A DNA stretch of 64,000 bases from CBDBZX01 sp965213645 (GTDB lineage Bacteria; Deinococcota; Deinococci; Deinococcales; Trueperaceae), in contig CBDBZX010000002.1 of the NCBI GenBank assembly GCA_965213645.1, positions 62,001 through 126,000 of the forward strand, written 5' to 3'. The position numbers were made by a program, and so were the translations under genes. Position 1 is the first letter of the stretch. Each line of letters starts with the position of its first letter. Shown piece after piece: positions 36,110 to 45,183 of the stretch. The notes beneath the pieces were generated by a model. It was not told the DNA's origin. It made no database searches and saw nothing but the letters and a program-made list of their open reading frames with translations.

Positions 36110-36532
36110 CTACTCCCCCTCTTCCATCTCTCTTTGTCGCATCGGCATCGCATCAATCGTCGCATAGAGGTCGACGGGCTGCATCGGTTCCTCTAAGCGC
36201 TCTTTCGCCGTGCCGTCTTTACCGATGAGCAGAACAATAAAGTCATCCTCAGCCACGCCGTAGCGCTCACGCAAAGAGGTCACATCTTCGGCGGATAACG
36301 TCTTGTCCTCCATGCGCCCTTCTTCCAAAAAGAGGTAAGAAACGATCAGGTCACGCTCTTTCAGTTCGGTTTCTTGACCTTCAAAAAGTTGCTGCTGCGC
36401 CCTCACCTCTTCATGTTCTATTGAGGGCGCAAAGACGAGCAGCAAACGGTTTTGCCACTGATAACTGTCCAAGTCAATTTGAGCCATAACCCCTCCTGTT
36501 AAGAGACAGAATAGAGCAGTCAGGAGGGGCAT
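36110..36532 (-). CDS. DUF4174 exported protein
   Basis: Small exported protein of the DUF4174 family, function unknown. The signal peptide ends near VMAQ (about residue 17). The domain shows YQWQNRLLLVFAPS, a central acidic region, FIVLLIGKDGTAK and the terminal ID.MPMRQREME, the family hallmark; the fold is thioredoxin-like by family knowledge but has no CxxC. It lies nine bases after the CDF transporter gene, same strand, so it is likely in that operon. Confidence 0.85.
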   Translation of the reverse strand: MPLLTALFCLLTGGVMAQIDLDSYQWQNRLLLVFAPSIEHEEVRAQQQLFEGQETELKERDLIVSYLFLEEGRMEDKTLSAEDVTSLRERYGVAEDDFIVLLIGKDGTAKERLEEPMQPVDLYATIDAMPMRQREMEEGE

Positions 36533-36541
36533 GAAAAGGGT

Positions 36542-37489
36542 CTACACTTCTGCAGAGGTGGATATATTATCCGGGTCGCTCTTGCGTTTAAGTGACTCTG
36601 CTTCAATGAAGATGCGCTTGATCTGCGGGTACTGCTCGCGGATGCGCTTTTCGAGTCTATCTATGGACTGCTCGACCTCTTCGGCGGAGAGGTCGTTTTT
36701 GAAATCAACCTCGAGCGTCAGCAACACCTCTCTAGGCGCAAGGTACATTGTCAGGGGCGGCGCGACCTCTTCGACGGCTTCGTCTTGCCTGCCGATCTCC
36801 TGAATACCTCGTACCACCTCTACGTCCGCGCTCTCACCTATCAAAAGCCCCTTACTCTCATAGGCTAGAAAGACAGCCACGCCCGCCAAGATTAACCCGA
36901 TAATAATCGAGGCGATCCCGTCGAAGGCAGGGTTGTCGTAACGGTGCCCTAAGTAGACGCCGAAAAACGCGACGATGAGCCCGAGCATCGCCGCTGTATC
37001 TTCACCCAAGACGATAAAGACCGCCGGGTCTTTGCTCTCGCGCAAGGCTTGCCAGAGCGAGCGTTCCCCCTGAGACTTGAGAAGTTCTTTGAGGGCGAGC
37101 CACCAGGCGATAGATTCAACGACGAGCGCGATGCCCAAAACCCAGTAGTTCCAGGTCGGGTCGCCGAGTTCGGACGGATGGCGAAAATGCCTTATGCCCT
37201 CATACATGGACATGCCGCCGCCGATGCCAAAGAGCAGCATGGCGACGATGAGGCTCCAGAAGTAGAGCTCTTTGCCGTAACCAAAGGGGTGTTTTTCGTC
37301 GGCGGGCGTTTTAGCGCGCTTGATGCCGAACAAGATGAGGAGTTGGTTGCCTGTGTCCACGACGGAATGAATACCCTCGGCTGCCATCGCGGAGGAGCCC
37401 GTAAAGCCCGCCGCTACAAACTTGGTAATCGCAATGACGCCGTTCGCCGCCGCCGCCCCATAAACCGCAATCGGTTTTTCTCCAGCCAT
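36542..37489 (-). CDS. Cation diffusion facilitator (CDF) transporter
   Basis: Proton-coupled divalent metal exporter of the CDF family, ZnT9-like branch. The N-terminal transmembrane half has SSAMAAEGIHSVVDTGNQ (about residues 31-48), where His and Asp form part of the metal site, and HPFGYGKE in the loop. The second site is EDTAAMLG (about 168), where classical CDF proteins have HxxxD. A cytoplasmic ferredoxin-like domain (about 215-305) follows. It is a tandem paralogue of the upstream gene, about 55 percent alike by eye. The metal cannot be read from sequence. Confidence 0.92.
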   Translation of the reverse strand: MAGEKPIAVYGAAAANGVIAITKFVAAGFTGSSAMAAEGIHSVVDTGNQLLILFGIKRAKTPADEKHPFGYGKELYFWSLIVAMLLFGIGGGMSMYEGIRHFRHPSELGDPTWNYWVLGIALVVESIAWWLALKELLKSQGERSLWQALRESKDPAVFIVLGEDTAAMLGLIVAFFGVYLGHRYDNPAFDGIASIIIGLILAGVAVFLAYESKGLLIGESADVEVVRGIQEIGRQDEAVEEVAPPLTMYLAPREVLLTLEVDFKNDLSAEEVEQSIDRLEKRIREQYPQIKRIFIEAESLKRKSDPDNISTSAEV

Positions 37490-37542
37490 GTTGTCCCCTT
37501 TGATTTCCCTAGATTTTGCTACAGCTTAACGCAAGGCTCGCT

Positions 37543-38514
37543 TTAGGGTTGCAAATTGCGCTTGCGCGACTCCGCCTCGACGAAGATGTGTTTCATCTCT
37601 GGGTACTCGTCACGGATTTTGCGCTCGAGCCCATCAATCGCCCCTTCGACCTCGTCAGAAGAGAGGGATGATTTGAAGTCTACCTCGAGCGTCAGTAAGA
37701 CCTCTTTAGGCGCTAAGTGCATGGTGAAGGGCGGGTTGAAGCGCTCGATAGATGTTTCTGCCCCAAGAATTTCTTTAAGACCGTCGATGGTCTCCTGGTC
37801 TGCACCTTCCCCGACCAAGAGCTTCTTGCTCTCATAGACGAGGAAAACAGCAACAGTGCCTAGCACGACGCCAATCAAAATCGTTGCGACGCCGTCGATA
37901 ATGGGATTCTCTAAGACATAGCCAAGTCCCACCCCGAGGGCAGCAAGGATGATACCGATAAGTGCCGCCGAGTCCTCCGCTACCACAACGAATACGGCGG
38001 GATTCTTGCTCTTTTCCATCGCTTCCCAAAAGCCGCGCCCTGGATTCTCTTTGCGCAGCTCTCTAAGCGCCGTGAGGAGCGAGAACCCTTCGGCGAAAAA
38101 GGCGATGGAGAGAACAAAGCCAGTCACTCTAACGTCGGCGATAGGATGCGGCTCGAGGATGTGCTTGACACCCTCATACACTGATATGCCTGCGCCGAGC
38201 CCGAACAAGAGAACCGAGACGATGAGGCTCCAGAAGTAGAGTTCTTTGCCGTAGCCAAAAGGATGACGCTCGTCAGCGGGCTTTTTGCTGCGCGTTATCC
38301 CTAAGAGCAACAAGAGTTGATTGCCCGTATCCACCAGCGAGTGAATCGCCTCGGCAATCATCGCCGAGCTACCCGAAATCGCGGCGGCGACGAACTTGGC
38401 AATGGCGATGGTCAAGTTAGCGGCAATCGCGGCAAAAACAGCAATCGGGCTTTCTGACTCAGCTTCGGGTTCGTCGTTCACGGCTTGGGTGTTATCGGCT
38501 TCGGTGTCAGACAT
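37543..38514 (-). CDS. Cation diffusion facilitator (CDF) transporter
   Basis: Second CDF family transporter of the pair, 323 residues. It has GSSAMIAEAIHSLVDTGNQ, HPFGYGKELYFWSLIV, and EDSAALIG in transmembrane segment five, then a C-terminal cytoplasmic domain. It differs mainly in an acidic N-terminal extension (about 22 residues). The first gene of a likely three-gene operon with its paralogue and the DUF4174 protein. CDF proteins act as dimers; two adjacent paralogues could form heterodimers, but that is inference. Confidence 0.92.
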   Translation of the reverse strand: MSDTEADNTQAVNDEPEAESESPIAVFAAIAANLTIAIAKFVAAAISGSSAMIAEAIHSLVDTGNQLLLLLGITRSKKPADERHPFGYGKELYFWSLIVSVLLFGLGAGISVYEGVKHILEPHPIADVRVTGFVLSIAFFAEGFSLLTALRELRKENPGRGFWEAMEKSKNPAVFVVVAEDSAALIGIILAALGVGLGYVLENPIIDGVATILIGVVLGTVAVFLVYESKKLLVGEGADQETIDGLKEILGAETSIERFNPPFTMHLAPKEVLLTLEVDFKSSLSSDEVEGAIDGLERKIRDEYPEMKHIFVEAESRKRNLQP

Positions 38515-38640
38515 AGCGCCCTCCCCAGAGATTATGTGTCGCGCTTGTGGCGGCGCAGTATCCTAGTCGTCCTAGTCGCGCTCGCCTCAATAGGAACGGT
38601 TTACCTTACCATTCGCCGCTAAGCGTTAGGATGGAGCGAC

Positions 38641-39477
38641 ATGAAATCTCCGCAAAGCATCAGACAGCGCTTAGGCGACATCATCTTTGAGCACGATAAG
38701 CTACCCGATAAGCTCTTTGATATTGCGCTACTCATCGCTATCGCGCTCAGCATTGTGCTCGTGATGTTGGAGAGCGTGCCCTGGATTCGCGAAGGTTACG
38801 GACAGACGTTGCGCGTCGCCGAGTGGATATTCACTATTCTGTTCACTGTAGAGTATCTGCTGCGCATCTACGTGGCGCGGAAACCTTGGCGCTACATCAC
38901 GAGTTTTTTCGGCGTCGTAGACCTCTTGGCCGTTCTGCCCGGCTACCTCAGTCTCTTTCTCCTCGGCTCGCAGTACCTCATCGTGGTGCGCTCGCTGCGA
39001 CTCTTGCGCGTCTTTCGCATTCTCAAGCTGGCGCGGTTTTTGGGCGAAGCGAGTGTGCTGCGCCGAGCTCTGAGCGCCAGTATGCCCAAGATCACAGTTT
39101 TTTTAGGAACCGTCGTGACTTTAGTGATGATTATCGGGTCGCTTATGTACGTCGTTGAGGGGGCAGAAAACGGCTTTACGAGCATTCCCAAAAGTATCTA
39201 CTGGGCGATTGTCACGCTGACGACGGTAGGTTACGGCGATATCTCACCGCAGACGCCCTTGGGTCAGACCCTTTCAGCGTTCGTTATGATTATCGGCTAT
39301 GGGATTATCGCGGTGCCGACGGGCATTGTGACCTCGGAGCTTTCCAAAGTAGACAACGAAGACAGAGGTCCCAAGTTGCACTGTTCTAAATGCGAGAGCG
39401 CCGAACACGATGAGGACGCGGTGCACTGTAAGTATTGTGGAACGGAACTCGAGGCGCAAGAGGGCGTCAGCGCTTAG
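38641..39477 (+). CDS. Voltage-gated potassium channel with zinc ribbon
   Basis: Six-transmembrane Kv-type channel. The S4 sensor is RSLRLLRVFRILKLARFL (about residues 117-134), with Arg/Lys every third position. The pore helix and filter TLTTVGYGD are at about 192-200. After S6 the cytoplasmic tail carries CSKCESAEHDEDAVHCKYCG (about 247-266), a CxxC-CxxC zinc ribbon that could sense metal or redox state or aid tetramer assembly. Length 278 is usual for bacterial Kv channels. It is transcribed away from the CDF operon with about 125 bases between the starts. Confidence 0.92.
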   Translation: MKSPQSIRQRLGDIIFEHDKLPDKLFDIALLIAIALSIVLVMLESVPWIREGYGQTLRVAEWIFTILFTVEYLLRIYVARKPWRYITSFFGVVDLLAVLPGYLSLFLLGSQYLIVVRSLRLLRVFRILKLARFLGEASVLRRALSASMPKITVFLGTVVTLVMIIGSLMYVVEGAENGFTSIPKSIYWAIVTLTTVGYGDISPQTPLGQTLSAFVMIIGYGIIAVPTGIVTSELSKVDNEDRGPKLHCSKCESAEHDEDAVHCKYCGTELEAQEGVSA

Positions 39478-39539
39478 TAATCTCCGCTGGAGTGCGCTGA
39501 GGGTAACAACATCGTACCTTACCGCTCAGCCTTGATAGC

Positions 39540-39640
39540 TATAGCAGGTATACCCCTTGAGGCGGGGCACCTTACCCTGGTTAGGGCACTTTCATCTGGT
39601 CAGCTACACTCTCAAGAACAAGAACATCGTTTCACTGCGT
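39540..39640. repeat. Family 3 repeat, divergent copy
   Basis: TAGCAGGTATACCCCTTGAG then, after a palindromic block, TTTCATCTGGTCAGCTACACTC. Only the left half resembles the other copies. Confidence 0.55.
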
Positions 39641-39697
39641 GAAAACTACGTCCCCTTGCGGGGATGAACGATAATTAGCACGCACTTTAAGGGATGA

Positions 39698-39815
39698 CCT
39701 GTTGCCGGTTACACCATTTTTGCGAAGGCGAAAGGGAAACTTCGTTTGCGTAGCCCTTACTTCGTAGGCTAACGCGCACCTTCGGGAGAAGCCCTGCTTT
39801 AGCGAGTATATCTGC
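39698..39815. repeat. Family 4 repeat
   Basis: Contains 66 bases (39732-39797) identical to 23438-23503. The left part differs, lacking the GAAGTTTCCCTTC arm of the palindrome. Confidence 0.8.
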
Positions 39816-39852
39816 GGAGAAGTGTAGCAACGTCAAGTGAAAATGCTACTAT

Positions 39853-39963
39853 TAGCAGGTATCATCTGGTTTGAGACACTCTTACTGTAACAAACGTTGT
39901 CTAACACGCACATTCGGTGATGATAGCTGCGACCATTTGTCTCAGTATATTTTGGAAGTGCTA
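39853..39963. repeat. Family 3 repeat, well-conserved copy
   Basis: Runs TAGCAGGTATCATCTGG to GGAAGTGCTA; its right 100 bases match 23651-23750 except for one base. The family 1 MITE begins at its last bases, so the two elements are abutting. Confidence 0.85.
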
Positions 39964-40138
39964 TATTGCATTGTCAGCTATGTACTGACACCTTCCCGCT
40001 GTTGTCACCCTGAGCTTGTCGAAGGGTCTCGTCTCGCAATCTCTGCTAGAGAAGTCAGCAAAGGCAGAGATTCCTCGACTCCGCTTCGCTCTGCTCGGAA
40101 TGACATCATGGGTCACTACTTCGCTGACAGTGTAATAT
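39963..40138. mobile_element. Family 1 MITE (176 bp)
   Basis: A non-coding element with inverted ends: ATATTGCATTGTCAGC at left, and the complement of ATATTACACTGTCAGC at right (14 of 16). Its interior is itself largely palindromic (CCTGAGCTTGTCGAAGGGTC against GACTCCGCTTCGCTCTGCTC). The inverse copy at 49777-49952 is also 176 bp and differs at about 12 positions. The AT-rich ends make a 2-bp target duplication possible but not provable. Confidence 0.85.
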
Positions 40139-40154
40139 ACCCACAAAATGGCAA

Positions 40155-40186
40155 CAAAAAAGGAGCGAGCATCCACGCCCGCTCCT
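40155..40186 (-). terminator. Intrinsic terminator of ctp gene
   Basis: On the minus strand AGGAGCG and CGCTCCT form a 7-bp stem followed by six T. It lies 20 bases after the protease stop. Confidence 0.8.
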
Positions 40187-40206
40187 CTTTTCTCCTTGAC
40201 TCAACC

Positions 40207-41559
40207 TTATTGGGACGTAACACTCTGCGCCTGCGCCGCCACCTCTAACACAGTGTCATAAGCGACTTGCAAAGCGTTGTCGCCCTCCAAGTTCACAAGC
40301 GCTTCCCCTTGCACGTCGCTCATGTTGGGACGCTCGATGGGCTGGAAGAAGGTAAAGCTGCCGTCCTCTTCCGCTTGAGCTGAGCCGATCACTTCGCCAC
40401 CGACTGAAATCTCGACCTCTTGACCGGGCTCTGCGCCCTGACCCTCCAGCGTGATGACGTTCGGAATGAGCGTATCTTCAGCGCGGATGTCGGGGACGAT
40501 GCCCTGCTGGTCGATGGAGCGGCGGTCAGGCGTCAGCCACTCGAAGGACTTGTAGACGAGCTGTCCACCATCTGTGAGTGACACGACGCTCTGCCCGACC
40601 CCTTTGCCGAAGGTTTCCTCGCCGATGACCTGAGCGCGTCCATTGTCCTGAAGTGCGCCCGCGACGATTTCAGAGGCCGACGCGGAGTTGCCGTTCACTA
40701 AAACGACCATCGGCAGGTCGAAGAACTCGGGGTCAGCCGTGGCGAGGCGCTGGGTCACGCCGCGTGCCCGCTGATAGACGATGTCGCCCTCGGTCAAGAA
40801 CTCGTCCGCGACGCGGATGCCTTGATCCAAAAGACCGCCGCCGTTGTTGCGTAAGTCTAAAACCAATGAGGTGATGCCCTGCGAGCGAAGTGCGTCGAGC
40901 TGTTCGGCCATCTGCTCGTAGACGCGCTGGTTGGCAAACGTGTTGATGCTGATGTAGCCGACGTTGTCGGGCAAAATAGTGGACTCAACGCTGATGATGT
41001 CGATCTTGCCGCGCGTCATGTTGAGGACGACGGGCTCCTCTTCACCGGCGCGGCGGAAGCCGATGGAGACTTCCGTGCCCGCAGGCCCGCGCACGAGGTC
41101 TACGATTTCATCCGTAGTGAAGTCCTCGACGTTGGTGTCGTCTACGGTCACGAATACGTCGCCGCGCAGCACGCCCGCTTGCGCAGCCGGGCCGTTCCGG
41201 TAGACGTTGACGATCTCAACGACGGTGTTGTCTGCGCGGTTACGCGGCTGGAGCACCGCGCCGATGCCCTGAAATGAGCCGCTGCGGTCTTGGACCTCTC
41301 TGGCTGCTTGGTCAGGGGTAGCGTAGCTCGTGTAGGGGTCTTCGAGCGACTCCAACATCCCCTCGATCGCGCCCTGAATGAGCGTTTCGTCGTCCACGTC
41401 GTTGAGGTAGTTCGACTTAATCGCCCCATAGGACTGCAAAAAGGCGCGGCCTGCCGAGTTCTCCAAGAAGTCCTCGGAAAAATCGCGCGAAAACTGGGCG
41501 CTCACAACTACTGAGATGCTCAGCACGGCGAGCATTAAGGTTAGCCATCTACGTTTCAT
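40207..41559 (-). CDS. C-terminal processing protease (S41 family)
   Basis: Exported serine protease of the CtpA/Prc group that trims or degrades envelope proteins. A signal peptide (about 1-21) is followed by a helical region, a PDZ domain (about 95-175, with GIGAVLQ and GPAAQAGVLRGDVFVTVDD), and the protease core. The Ser-Lys dyad is Ser 294 in NSASASEIVAG and Lys 319 in TFGKGVGQ. Beyond residue 370 is an extra about 80-residue domain, possibly Ig-like. GGAGGAAAG gives a good RBS for the ATG at 41557-41559. It is monocistronic with its own terminator. Confidence 0.94.
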   Translation of the reverse strand: MKRRWLTLMLAVLSISVVVSAQFSRDFSEDFLENSAGRAFLQSYGAIKSNYLNDVDDETLIQGAIEGMLESLEDPYTSYATPDQAAREVQDRSGSFQGIGAVLQPRNRADNTVVEIVNVYRNGPAAQAGVLRGDVFVTVDDTNVEDFTTDEIVDLVRGPAGTEVSIGFRRAGEEEPVVLNMTRGKIDIISVESTILPDNVGYISINTFANQRVYEQMAEQLDALRSQGITSLVLDLRNNGGGLLDQGIRVADEFLTEGDIVYQRARGVTQRLATADPEFFDLPMVVLVNGNSASASEIVAGALQDNGRAQVIGEETFGKGVGQSVVSLTDGGQLVYKSFEWLTPDRRSIDQQGIVPDIRAEDTLIPNVITLEGQGAEPGQEVEISVGGEVIGSAQAEEDGSFTFFQPIERPNMSDVQGEALVNLEGDNALQVAYDTVLEVAAQAQSVTSQ

Positions 41560-41891
41560 CTTTCCTCCACGTGTGCCGTAAAGCGATCTGTCATAAGGAT
41601 AAGTATACGCCCCTAGCGCATAAAGCTACGTAAAGCAGTGCGCTTTTGCGGGGCGACCTCATGGGTATCTTCACGGAGTGTCTCTTCAGGTTTTGCGACG
41701 CCGTTACACTGCGCGGGTGAAGTTGCTGGTTCACCTATCTACTTACGCCAGTAGGAATAGCCCGTCTTCTCCCTATAAGTTTAGCCCAAATAACTTTGAG
41801 AAGAACTCGAGCACCGTAAAGCGCCGATGAAGTCTCTCAAGCATCCCATGAAGTACCACGCCAAGAGGATTTTCTCACTATACTGAAGCGG
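41560..41891. other. Divergent promoter region
   Basis: About 330 bases between the protease gene (minus) and the TPR gene (plus). TATACT at 41879-41884 lies seven bases before the TPR ATG, a leaderless-type -10 box. Nothing else is recognised. Confidence 0.5.
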
Positions 41892-42731
41892 ATGGACCGC
41901 TCTGATAATCCTAGTGTTGATAATTCCCACGCAGGTGACGCCGCGCTGCTCGAGACCTCATGGCAGGGCGAACTCGCAGCCGGGCACACCGCCGCTGCCT
42001 TGCAGCGCTATCACCAGGCCGAACACTTAGATGAAGAGGTGTTAGCGGCGCTCAAGACGCTTCACGACGTGCGCCGCTATCTGCGGGCGAAGCGGTGGGC
42101 TAAAGCCAAGCGTGCCTTAGTGGACGTAGAGACGCCGCCGAGAAGTGTCGCGGACAAGGTGGATATGGCGGCGTTGACGCAGCAGTTAGAGACGTTGCAG
42201 GCCACCAACAAACTGCTCGACCAGCGCAATCCCGAGGCGGCTTTGGAGAAGCTCGAGCACGTCACCTCACCCCTCCTAAGCGCCGAAGCCGAGACGCAAC
42301 GCGGCACGGCATATATCTTTTTGGATGAGGTCGCGCAGGCGAAAGCTGCCTTTGCCAAAGCCTTAGAGCACGACCCCAAGCACTACCGCGCCCTGACCAA
42401 CCGGGGCAACCTCTCCTTGGAAGAGAACGAGATAGACGAGGCCATCGCCGCATACGAAGCCGCCTTGCGCATAGACGAAGACTTCGCCAACGCGCACCAC
42501 AACTTGGGCGTGGCGTACAGGCGCAAAGGGCAGCTTGACAAGAGCGTCCGCGCGATTCGCCGCGCTCAGAAGGCGATGCGCCGCCAGGACGCCGAAGACG
42601 CCAAAGGCTCGCTTTCGGGGGCGCTTTCTTCGTTCGGTGGACGTTTGGGTGGGCGCAGGCTGCGCTACGCGCTCTACGCTGTCGGCGCGGTAGTGCTCTT
42701 TTTGTGGCTGCGCTCGCAGGGGATGGTGTAG
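41892..42731 (+). CDS. TPR repeat protein with C-terminal membrane anchor
   Basis: Protein-protein interaction scaffold with about three canonical tetratricopeptide repeats at residues 135-235 (AQAKAAFAKALEHDP; DEAIAAYEAALRIDE; DKSVRAIRRAQKA) and less regular helical repeats before them. The last 20 residues (LYAVGAVVLFLWLRS) form a single transmembrane helix, making it tail-anchored with the repeats in the cytoplasm. A leaderless start is likely. Partners are unknown; the following GNAT gene is 90 bases away. Confidence 0.85.
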   Translation: MDRSDNPSVDNSHAGDAALLETSWQGELAAGHTAAALQRYHQAEHLDEEVLAALKTLHDVRRYLRAKRWAKAKRALVDVETPPRSVADKVDMAALTQQLETLQATNKLLDQRNPEAALEKLEHVTSPLLSAEAETQRGTAYIFLDEVAQAKAAFAKALEHDPKHYRALTNRGNLSLEENEIDEAIAAYEAALRIDEDFANAHHNLGVAYRRKGQLDKSVRAIRRAQKAMRRQDAEDAKGSLSGALSSFGGRLGGRRLRYALYAVGAVVLFLWLRSQGMV

Positions 42732-42820
42732 CGCTAGGTCACTTCCTTTGTGTAAAAGCTCTGAAGGGCGTTGAGCCGCGCAAAGAGGTTTTGAAGAGCT
42801 AAGCGTACAGAAGGGAAATT

Positions 42821-43240
42821 ATGTCTCTCAAGATAATGGACGAAAGTACCCTTGAAACCCTCGAGGAACTCGACGACGCCCTAACCGCCTTCAATAACGC
42901 CAATTCGGAAGTTGGCAACGCTCATCAAAAGGTATTTGTCGTTCGTGACGAGCAAGAGCAGCTCACTGGTGGCGTAGTTTTCGATATTCACTGGCATTGG
43001 TTGCACATAGACATCCTCTTTGTCCATGAAGCATTTCGTAACCAAGACATAGGAAGCCAACTTTTAGGTAAGGCGGAATCTTACGCTAAAGAACGGGGTT
43101 GTGTAGGCGCTTATCTCAGCACGCTGAGCTTTCAAGCGCCTGATTTCTACTCTAAGCACGGCTATGAGGTGTTAGCTGAGTTAGAAAGTTTCCCGCCAGG
43201 GCCGAACCGAAAGGTCTACTTCTCGAAGCGTTTTCAGTGA
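42821..43240 (+). CDS. GNAT N-acetyltransferase
   Basis: Single-domain acetyltransferase of 139 residues with unknown substrate. The acetyl-CoA loop is FRNQDIGSQLLGKAE (about residues 72-86) and the final strand pair includes APDFYSKHGYEVLAELE. AGAAGGGA at RBS distance supports the ATG at 42821. The third GNAT gene of the window; it is not closely similar to the two at 14.3-15.3 kb. Confidence 0.87.
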   Translation: MSLKIMDESTLETLEELDDALTAFNNANSEVGNAHQKVFVVRDEQEQLTGGVVFDIHWHWLHIDILFVHEAFRNQDIGSQLLGKAESYAKERGCVGAYLSTLSFQAPDFYSKHGYEVLAELESFPPGPNRKVYFSKRFQ

Positions 43241-43334
43241 CGTCCCAAGGGGCTCGATGAGGTTTTTACGGACGACGCCTAAGCTGTTAGGCGTTCATGT
43301 AGAGCTTTAACAAAAGCGCGGTGTAGAGTAGAGC

Positions 43335-45182
43335 ATGGCCCAAACACAGACCCTCCCTCACTGGCAGCTAGACTCGATCTTCCCAGGGCTGGACAGCCCC
43401 GAATACGCCAACGCCAAAGCCGAAGTCTTGAACAAGACCGAAGCGTTGGAGAACTTTATGGACGAGCACGGGGTTCGCTCGCTCGAAGACGCTCGAGTGG
43501 GCGATGGAACCCACGTCGTCCTAGACGAACTCATCGCGCAGATGAACGACCTCTATACGCGGTTCTATACCATCCGCACCTACCTTCTTGGCTTCACCGC
43601 CACCGACGCTTTTAACGACCGCGCTCAGGCGGAGACTTCGGCGTTTCAGCCGTTGGGGAGTCGGTTGGGGGTGTTGGAGAAGCGCTTCACTGCCTGGCTC
43701 GGCTCCTTTGACCCGGAGAGGTTGATCAACGCTTCGGAGTTAGCTCGAGCCCACACGCACTTCATCAGGCGAAGCAAGTACGAGGCGAAGCGCCTCATGG
43801 GTGACGAAGCGGAAGCCCTCGTTTCGGCGCTGGGGCCGAGCAGCGGCGGCGCGTGGGGCAAGCTGCACACCGACCTCATCAGCCGCCACACGATCAGGAA
43901 AACATTACCGGGACGCGAGGAAGCCGAGTACCCCATCTCCGAGCTTAAAATTCTCCAAGCTGAGCGCGACCCTGAATTGCGCAAGGCAGCGTACGAGGCG
44001 GAGCTCGAGCTTTTGGAACGCAACACGGTCCCCTTTGCGGCGGCGATGAATTCCATCAAGGGGCACGTGAATGAGGTCAGTGAGCGAAGAGGTTGGGTGA
44101 GCCCTTTGGACGAGGCGCTCTTCGGTAATGCGATTTCGCGCGAGAGTTTAGAGGCGATGCAAGAAGCCTGCGAGGCGCACTTCCCGACCTTTCGGCGCTA
44201 CTACAAAGCCAAAGCAAAATTCTTAGGCAAAGATGCCCTCGCCTGGTACGACCTGCGTGCGCCTGTAAGCATCGGCGAGCCGCGCACCTACACGTGGGAT
44301 GAGGCCACCGCGTTCGTGCGGGAGACCTTCGGGCGCTACAGCGATGAGTTAGCTGACTTCGCTCAACGCACTTTTGATGAACGCTGGATCGACGTGCCGC
44401 CGCGCAAGGGCAAGCGCAACGGCGGCTTCTGTATGCCGATTTTGGGCGTGAACGAGTCGCGCATCATGCTCAACTTCGGCGCTCAGCTCGACGACATCTT
44501 CACGCTGGCGCATGAACTCGGGCACGCCTATCACAATTATCAGTGCTACGCTTTTGATCGCACCGCCCTGCAGTACGGAATGCCAATGACCTTGGCGGAA
44601 ACGGCGAGCATCTTCTGTGAGACCATCGTCACGAACGCGATGTTAGAGAGAGCGGACGAGGCGCAAGAGCTGGCGATTTTGGAGCAAGACCTCTTGGGTT
44701 CAGCCGGGTTGGTGGTGGATATCCACTCGAGGTTCATCTTCGAGCGCACTGTGTTCGAAAAGCGCAGGGAGCGCGAGTTGTCCATTGACGAATTCAAAGG
44801 CGTCATGCTGGACGCGCAGGCCGCGACCTACGGCGACGCCTTGGCCGAAAACGCTCGCCACCCGCTCGCTTGGGCGAATAAGGGGCACTACTACAGTACC
44901 GGGCTCAGCTTTTACAACTTCCCTTATACCTTTGGCTACCTCTTCGGGCTTGGGCTTTACGCGCAGTATAAGGACAAGCCTGCGAATTGGCACGAGCGCT
45001 ACAACGAACTCCTAGCGAGCACCGGCATGGACGACGCCGCGCCGCTCGCGAAGGGGTTCGGCATTGACATCGAGGACGCGGACTTCTGGCGCGAGAGCTT
45101 GAGGATTGCGGCGGAGCGCGTCGAGCGCTACGAGGCGTTAGTTGACCAGTACGCGCAGTCAAATACACATAGTGACGCATAG
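43335..45182 (+). CDS. pepF: Oligoendopeptidase F (M3 family)
   Basis: Cytoplasmic zinc metallopeptidase that cuts short peptides, typically of 7-17 residues. The zinc motif HELGHAYHN is at about residues 394-402 and a glutamate ligand follows in AETASIFCE. Flanking signatures YDLRAP and LNFGAQLDDIFTLA match the M3B subfamily. Length 615 is normal. TAGAGT five bases upstream of the ATG suggests a leaderless start. One base separates its stop from the next GTG; it heads a peptide-use operon (SDR, M20 peptidase, peptide ABC transporter). Confidence 0.95.
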   Translation: MAQTQTLPHWQLDSIFPGLDSPEYANAKAEVLNKTEALENFMDEHGVRSLEDARVGDGTHVVLDELIAQMNDLYTRFYTIRTYLLGFTATDAFNDRAQAETSAFQPLGSRLGVLEKRFTAWLGSFDPERLINASELARAHTHFIRRSKYEAKRLMGDEAEALVSALGPSSGGAWGKLHTDLISRHTIRKTLPGREEAEYPISELKILQAERDPELRKAAYEAELELLERNTVPFAAAMNSIKGHVNEVSERRGWVSPLDEALFGNAISRESLEAMQEACEAHFPTFRRYYKAKAKFLGKDALAWYDLRAPVSIGEPRTYTWDEATAFVRETFGRYSDELADFAQRTFDERWIDVPPRKGKRNGGFCMPILGVNESRIMLNFGAQLDDIFTLAHELGHAYHNYQCYAFDRTALQYGMPMTLAETASIFCETIVTNAMLERADEAQELAILEQDLLGSAGLVVDIHSRFIFERTVFEKRRERELSIDEFKGVMLDAQAATYGDALAENARHPLAWANKGHYYSTGLSFYNFPYTFGYLFGLGLYAQYKDKPANWHERYNELLASTGMDDAAPLAKGFGIDIEDADFWRESLRIAAERVERYEALVDQYAQSNTHSDA

Positions 45183-45183
45183 C

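Noticed and set aside
39871..40248. A 125-codon plus-strand ORF
   Set aside because: It runs through a family 3 repeat, a family 1 MITE and the protease terminator; it is not a gene.
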